64,000 nt of DNA, taken from Anniella stebbinsi (lineage: Eukaryota; Chordata; Lepidosauria; Squamata; Anniellidae). Positions 59,100 through 64,000 of the stretch are shown here, piece after piece. A program made the position numbers and the translations under genes. Location of the stretch: positions 102,687,263-102,751,262 of the forward strand of contig JARDYH010000007.1 in the NCBI GenBank assembly GCA_029215795.1, written 5' to 3'. The notes beneath the pieces are model-generated. The model saw only the letters and a list, made by a program, of their open reading frames with translations. It was not told where the DNA came from and made no database searches. Numbering within the stretch: the first letter of the stretch is position 1; the number at the start of each line of letters is the position of its first letter.

Positions 59100-60578
59100 G
59101 GCTCAGTTCGGACGACATATTAAGCAACGGGGGTGGGTGGGTAAATAGCGTACTGACCAGGAGTTAAGAAGGCGGAGCTCTCCACATGACATGCTGCAGC
59201 TGGCGCTGCTCGGCACCAGCAAACACACCAGCTACAAATAACGTACGGGGCTGTGATGGGCAGTCCGCCCGCCATTTTGCTCGCCCAGCAACCTCCGCGA
59301 GTCCTTTCAGAGGTATCCCAGCACACACTGCAGTTCAAAATTGATGGGCGCCGCCATTGAAGCTGCAGGAGAACACACCTTTCAAACCCCATTGGACATT
59401 CACAGGCAATGGGCGGGACACACTGGCCCCAGCCAGAGAAGCAGGAAGGAGGAGCGGCTACGCCAACACAGCGCCCACCCCCCGCCACCACCACAGCACC
59501 CCAACCGCACGCCAGGCAGCCCGTCCCAGGGTTTGAGCCATGCCCACCCTACACGGGAGGAGGGACAGCCATGAGGGCAACCCACGTCCCCGAGCCCCCA
59601 TCCATGACAACCCCGCCCTTGCGGACAACCACCCGCACACACAGGAATGAAGACAAGAGAGGGGGAAAGTGGAAAAACTTTATTCAGCAGGGAGTATAAA
59701 ATTGGTTACATGGGCACAAGGCCACTGCGAAGCAAGGGCAGAGTCAACGGGAAGGCCAGGCACCCCTGGGATGAAAGAAGGCAACCGGGAAGGCACAGCG
59801 GTGAAGAGGGCACAGCAGGGCGGGCATCTCCAAGCAGCAAGCGCTGGAAAGGGACAAAGGGAAGGCAGAGAGGGGCGCCACGCCAGGAAGCGACTGTAGT
59901 CCACAGAACGGGACCCACAGCCCCAGGTCACATGGGGTGGGTGTAGTGCCGCCAGATCCAGTCACCGATGCTCTTGCGCACCCAGGAAGCTTTCAAATGG
60001 GCGTGCCGCTCCCCAATGGGATTCACTGGACCGGGCAATGGCGCAACGTCATGCCCATCAACAGCGCTGGCATCTGCATCCTCGCCCGCCCGGGGCAGGT
60101 CAGGGTGCTCGGCCAGTAGCACGTCCCCACGGGACTCATAGATGTTGTGCAGGATGCAGCAGCACACCATGACATTGGGGATGATGTCGACCTGCAAGTC
60201 CAGCAAGCTAAACAGGGAGCACCAACACTCCTTCAGACGCCCAAAGGCACGCTCCACGGGCAGGCGGGCATGGCAGTGGTAGTAGTTGTATTTACGCTGC
60301 ACGGCGGTGCGGGGGTAGCAGTATGGGGCCATCAGCCATGGCTGCAGGGCGAAGGCCTGGTCGGCCAGGAGCAACGGACCCACCGCACACCCGCACACGG
60401 AAGCAGGGCCGGACTTCAAGAAGCAGCCTGATGACAGCTTGGCAGCCAAGGGGGAGTTCCAGAAGATGGCCGTGTCGTGGCTCCGCCCAGACACACCCAC
60501 ATACACATCCAGAAATTGACCCTTGGCATCCACCACCGCTTGGAGAACCATGCTGTAGAAATGCTTGTGGTTGAAGTA

Positions 60579-60627
60579 TAATAATAATAATAATGATTTA
60601 TTTCTTACCCGCCTCTCCGTCTGGATC
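60579..60627 (-). mobile_element. 49-bp LINE 3' tail inserted in the transposase
   Basis: (TAA)n then TTTATTTCTTACCCGCCTCT and CCGTCTGGATC, flanked by GAAGTA at 60573-60578 and 60628-60633. Identical in type to 57940-58060. An extreme 5' truncation of a LINE insertion. Confidence 0.88.
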
Positions 60628-60901
60628 GAAGTACTCCTTGCCACGGGAGAGGGGGCCCAGGATGCGCACGTGGGTCGAGTCCAGAGCCCCCACCGCCCAC
60701 GGGAAGCCCAGGGCACGGAAGCCACGCATGTTCTCCTTCTTGTTCCCCATCCAGATGACGTCGGCCAGGTACAGCTCGTTCAGCATGCTCACCATCTCAC
60801 GGAAGATCTCGCAGTCGGTGGACACGCCCACCCCGAAGATCGTCGACAGCGGCAGGTACCCCATGTAGAACGGCAGCTTGTACAGCATCAGGCCTAGATA
60901 G

Positions 60902-62225
60902 TAGGGATGTGCACTGGATCGGACCCGATCCACGATCCGAGTCCGGTCCAGTGGGAAATCGGATAAATTATCCGATTTCCGATCCCGCAGCTGGATCGGC
61001 CGATCCAATCCGAACCGGTCCGAAAAAGCTCCGAACCGGTTCGGCGGATCGGCGGATCGGCGGGCGCCCACTGGCGCCCACCGCCGCTTCCATTGGCAGG
61101 CGCCAGCGGGCGCCCGCCGATGAAAGTGGACAGCGGGGGGGGGAGGAGGGGGGCACTTACCTTCTCGGCCCGGTGGCTCCCGTCCGGCGCCGGCGCCTAC
61201 TACTACTAGCAGGCTCCGCGGCCTGCTCTAGGGTGGCGCGCCGGGTGATGTCATCACCCGGCGCGCTACTCTAGAGCAGGCCGCGTAGCCTGCAGGTAGT
61301 AGTAGGCGCCGGCGCCGGACGGGAGCCACCGGGCCGGGAAGGTAAGGAGGGGGTGCGTGGAGGGGAGGAGGGGGCGCGCGGAGGGGGGAGGGGGGCCCTT
61401 ACCTGCCCGGCCCGGCGGCTCCCGTCCGGCGCCGGCGCCTACTACTCCCAGCAGGCTCCGCGGCCTGCTCTAGGATGGCGCGCCGGGTGATGTCATCACC
61501 CGGCGCGCTACTCTAGAGTAGGCCGCGGAGCCTGCTGGAAGTAGTAGGCGCCGGCGCCGGACGGGAGCCGCCGGGCCGGAAAGGTAAGGAGGGGGTGCGT
61601 GGAGGGGAGGAAGGGGCGCGCGGAGGGGGGAGGGGGGAGGGGGGCCCTTACCTGCCCGGCCCGGCGGCTCCCGTCCGGCGCCGGCGCCTACTACTACCAG
61701 CAGGCTCCGCGGCCTGCTCCAGGGTGGCGCGCCGGGTGATGTCATCACCCGGCGCGCTACTCGAGAGTAGGCCGCGGAGCCCGCTGGTAGTAGCCGCCGG
61801 CGCCGGACGGGCCGAGAAGGTAAGTGGCGGGGAAGGGGGCTTACCCCCCCCCCCGGAGCCGTCCGCTTCTATCCGCTGGCGCCCGCGGGCGCCAGCGGAA
61901 GGAAGCGGGCGGCCCCAGGGGGGGTAGGGAGCGCGGGGGAGGGGGTTTACCTGCCGGGGCCGTCCACAGCGGACGGCCCCGGGGGGGGGAGGGAGTTAGG
62001 CCCCCCCTTACCCACCCGCCACCATTTTTTCCTCATAGACTTGCATTGCAATGCAAGTCTATGGGGAAAAAAATGGCGGCCGATCCAAAAATTTACGATT
62101 TTTGGGTCGGGATCGGACTCGATCTGGTCCGGGGGGCCTCCAATTTTGTCCGAACCGGTCCGGGACAAAATTGGAGGTCCCGATCCGGGTCCCGATCCGA
62201 TCCGGGGGGTCCGTGCACACCCCTA
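60902..62225. mobile_element. hAT-type non-autonomous element, 1324 bp, very GC-rich
   Basis: Termini TAGGGATGTGCAC and GTGCACACCCCTA with a perfect 8-bp duplication CTAGATAG (60894-60901 and 62226-62233). Subterminal inverted GATCGG/CCGATC-rich blocks lie at each end (60917-61060 and 62090-62210). The middle holds three palindromic units. No transposase frame. Confidence 0.93.
61180..61812. repeat. Three tandem long palindromes inside the hAT element
   Basis: Each unit is a hairpin of roughly 145 bp with arms CCGTCCGGCGCCGGCGCCTA ... TAGGCGCCGGCGCCGGACGG, centred on GGGTGATGTCATCACCC at about 61250, 61492 and 61741 (spacing about 242 and 249). G-rich spacers (GGAGGGGGGAGGGGGG) separate them. 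Confidence 0.9.
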
Positions 62226-62991
62226 CTAGATAGCCAGAGACCAGGATGCACCAGCGCATGACGGTACACTCCCTCTGCAGGACAGGGGTCACCTTGGCCA
62301 CCAGCACCTTGAACGTCACACGGGACATGCGGAAGCTCCCACGGAAGCGCTCGTCGTCCCAGTCCTCCAGTTTCTGCATCTCCGTCCACACGGCATCCGT
62401 CCGGGGGAGCACCCAGCGACAGACTGTCTCGCGCTCATCAAGGAGCTCGGCCAACGTCGCTGGGGGGGGGGGGGGTCCGCGGTGCAGGGCTTCCTCAGCT
62501 GTGCCGCTGGCCAATGCCTCAGCGGAATAATGGCTGCCCGCAAACAGGACAAGGCCTCTACAGCTCCAAGAGGCCATCGGCCGTTGGCCGTCCCGAACAC
62601 CGGCTCTGCGGGCAAGGCACCACCCAGGTGCCGCAGGCAGGCACGTAGCACGTCCTCCTCGTCGCTGTTGCCGTGGTTCAGTGTGGCCACCTGGATCGGC
62701 GCCTGCAAGCAGGCTGTTGCGAGCTCCCTCTGGGACATAGTCGCCAGTGCTGGAGTGGCCAGAGGAGAGGCAGGCAGGACAGGAGGACCGGTGGGCATGA
62801 CGGAGCGGCAGGGCGGAGGGAGGGGGGGCCACGTGCCCAGCATGGGACTGCCCACTACGGGAGTGTGGGAATGGGAGGCCAGGCAGGATTTGTTATGGCT
62901 GAAGCGCACCTGCAAGTGAGGGGATTGACAGGAAGTGGCTGCAGGGGGGAGAGCGATGGGGCCTCGCCGCTGCAGGAGGAGGTGAGGGCAC

Positions 62992-63637
62992 TACAGAGGT
63001 GGGTAGGGTGACGGGCTCTCATGGTGGCAAAAGGGGCTATGGGCAGACGTTGTTCGGACGGGAGCAACGGCGGACGCTCCGCTCCAGACGTCGAATGCGA
63101 CACAGGATTTCTCCCAGGGCCAGCTCCATAGCGTGGAGGCACCGTGCCGTATGGGCCCTCCGCTGTCGGCGAATGGCACGGCGGAGGGAGCGCAGCCTCC
63201 CTGGGGGAGGGAACAGAAGCGGAGGGTAGGGGGGTGGAGGACGGCCATCAGTGACATGGAGGCCGAAGCCTTTCCCCTGCACCCGGCCCATATGAACGGT
63301 ACACCAACCTCCACGGCGCAGATCCTTGTGGCATCGGGTGGTGTGGCTCGCGTGGAGCCCTGCGGGCCTGTAGGGTGCTGCCATCTCGACGGGAGAGGGC
63401 TGTAATGAGGGGAAATGGGGCCAGGACAGAATGGCATCCAGGGTTTGCAACAATGTTACAGGGGAACGCTGCCTCTACATGGCCTTGAGCAGCCAAAACA
63501 GGCTGAGGGAGGCAGTTGCCAGAGTGACGGGAAGCTAGAGAGGGCTTCTCGTGCCATGGGGTGGGGGTGACACGTCTACTGTCTACTGCCAGGGGCCCTC
63601 GGCAGATGGGCCAAGGGGCCCGTTGCATGCCCAGGAC
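62992..63637. other. Inside the Harbinger element, between the two reading frames
   Basis: GC-rich and open in several frames on both strands, but none shows recognisable domain sequence. Treated as non-coding or decayed transposon DNA. Confidence 0.4.
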
Positions 63638-64000
63638 TCAGTACATGGCGTGGTGGGAGGGGCCCTCCGCCCCCTCCTCCTCTCCCTCCTCGTCAGATTC
63701 TGGTGGGGAGTCCCGGGTCCGCTTCGCCTGGCTGCCTAAGCATCGCCGCTCCTGCCCTCCGGCCTCCCCCACTGCCATCCCTGAGGCACCTGCTGCTGCT
63801 GGCATCGCTCGTGGGGCCCGGTATGGTGCAGCCGCTGGTGCCGGCAGGTACTGCTGAGGCGGCAGTGGTGGCATGTATCCATATGGCAGCATGTAGGGGG
63901 CAGGTTGCGGGGGGGCATGGAATGACTGGGCGAGCTCCTTGAGCACCTCGGTTTGACAGTCAACGGCTGCTGTGTGCTCATGCATGCCTCGGTCGATGAT
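63638..64000 (-). CDS. Second frame of the Harbinger element (possible Myb/SANT-like accessory protein, C-terminal part)
   Basis: Open frame running in from the right edge with no start seen. It reads a helical VDCQTEVLKELAQSF segment, a long Pro/Ala/Tyr-rich stretch (APYMLPYGYMPPLPPQQYLP), then a basic and acidic tail (KRTRDSPPESDEEGEEEGAE). Harbinger elements carry a Myb/SANT-like DNA-binding protein beside the transposase, and a disordered C-terminus of this kind would fit. The DNA-binding domain would lie outside the window, so the call rests on position and composition. Confidence 0.4.
   Translation of the reverse strand: MIDRGMHEHTAAVDCQTEVLKELAQSFHAPPQPAPYMLPYGYMPPLPPQQYLPAPAAAPYRAPRAMPAAAGASGMAVGEAGGQERRCLGSQAKRTRDSPPESDEEGEEEGAEGPSHHAMY

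Larger units (their letters stand above)
59928..62832 (-). pseudogene. HARBI1-like DDE transposase, disrupted
   Basis: Endonuclease of PIF/Harbinger DNA transposons. N-terminal part (about 62234-62470): AVWTEMQKLEDWDDERFRGS, FRMSRVTFKVLVAKVTPVLQ. Central part (60634-60893): LPLSTIFGVGVSTDCEIFRE, FPWAVGALDSTHVRI. C-terminal part (59928-60572): LDVYVGVSGRSHDTAIFWNS, LLADQAFALQPWL, LPVERAFGRLKECW. The catalytic triad is visible as D (60679-60681), D (60360-60362) and E (60252-60254). Damage: a hAT insert at 60902-62225, a 49-bp LINE tail plus 6-bp duplication (55 bp net) that shifts the frame, and probably a frameshift at the G run 62461-62474, beyond which the N-terminus continues in another frame up to about 62915. 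Confidence 0.88.
59100..64000. mobile_element. Harbinger/PIF-type transposon with transposase, right end outside the window
   Basis: Left terminus GGCTCAGTTCGGACGACAT after flanking TAT, followed by AAATAGCGTACTGACCAGG shared with the 511-bp MITE at 39767. Inside on the minus strand are a HARBI1-like transposase relic and a second frame reaching the right edge, the two-gene layout of Harbinger elements. It is interrupted by a 49-bp LINE tail and a 1324-bp hAT element. The right terminus is not seen. Confidence 0.85.

Noticed and set aside
61595..61927. Long GC-rich frames in the 61-62 kb region on both strands
   Set aside because: Produced by the palindromic units of the hAT element; the same peptide recurs with each unit and on both strands.

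Overview
This is a vertebrate nuclear window, most likely from a squamate reptile. It carries one complete multi-exon gene and the first coding exon of another, both on the minus strand, set in a dense field of transposon debris. The taxon is inferred from the repeats (CR1/L2-like LINE tails, short palindromic hAT-like MITEs, Harbinger elements) and the gene content; no species can be named from the sequence.

The main gene is P3H3 (prolyl 3-hydroxylase 3, LEPREL2), reading right to left from a start codon at 56365 to a stop at 25816. I could place 15 coding exons. All introns have GT..AG ends and the codon phases join without a break. The joined coding length is 2163 nt (720 residues plus stop), close to the family length. 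The protein has a signal peptide, four CXXXC motifs in the N-terminal half, and a C-terminal 2-oxoglutarate/Fe(II) dioxygenase domain with the H-x-D...H...R set. It ends in RDEF, a KDEL-like ER-retention tail. At the far left edge (17-118, minus strand) lies an exon whose 19 codons match the N-terminus of GNB3, the cone photoreceptor G-protein beta-3 subunit. The order P3H3 then GNB3 in tandem is the arrangement of human 12p13, so this is a conserved synteny block. Here the two genes are separated by about 25.7 kb, where I find only repeats and unassigned sequence.

Layout: 1-118 GNB3 exon; 119-25815 intergenic (hAT foldback MITEs, one 542-bp Harbinger MITE, LINE/SINE tails); 25816-56365 P3H3, with large introns holding hAT, Harbinger and LINE insertions; 56366-59099 upstream region with low-complexity DNA, a GCGC-rich element and LINE fragments; 59100 to the right edge a Harbinger-type transposon.

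The most notable structure is the right-hand Harbinger copy. It has a HARBI1-like DDE transposase reading frame and a second proline-rich frame at the window edge. A LINE tail (49 bp, 6-bp duplication) and a 1324-bp hAT-type element (8-bp duplication CTAGATAG) have broken the transposase. The hAT insert contains three tandem long palindromes. Four complete non-autonomous copies sharing the Harbinger termini lie elsewhere in the window with 3-bp target duplications (TAT, AAT, ACT, ACT). At least the larger ones are internally deleted relatives of the right-hand copy, and one sits 15 bp beyond the P3H3 exon 1 splice donor. Separately, three 318-320 bp foldback elements with perfect 8-bp duplications are inverted dimers of a roughly 170-bp hAT-like MITE unit.
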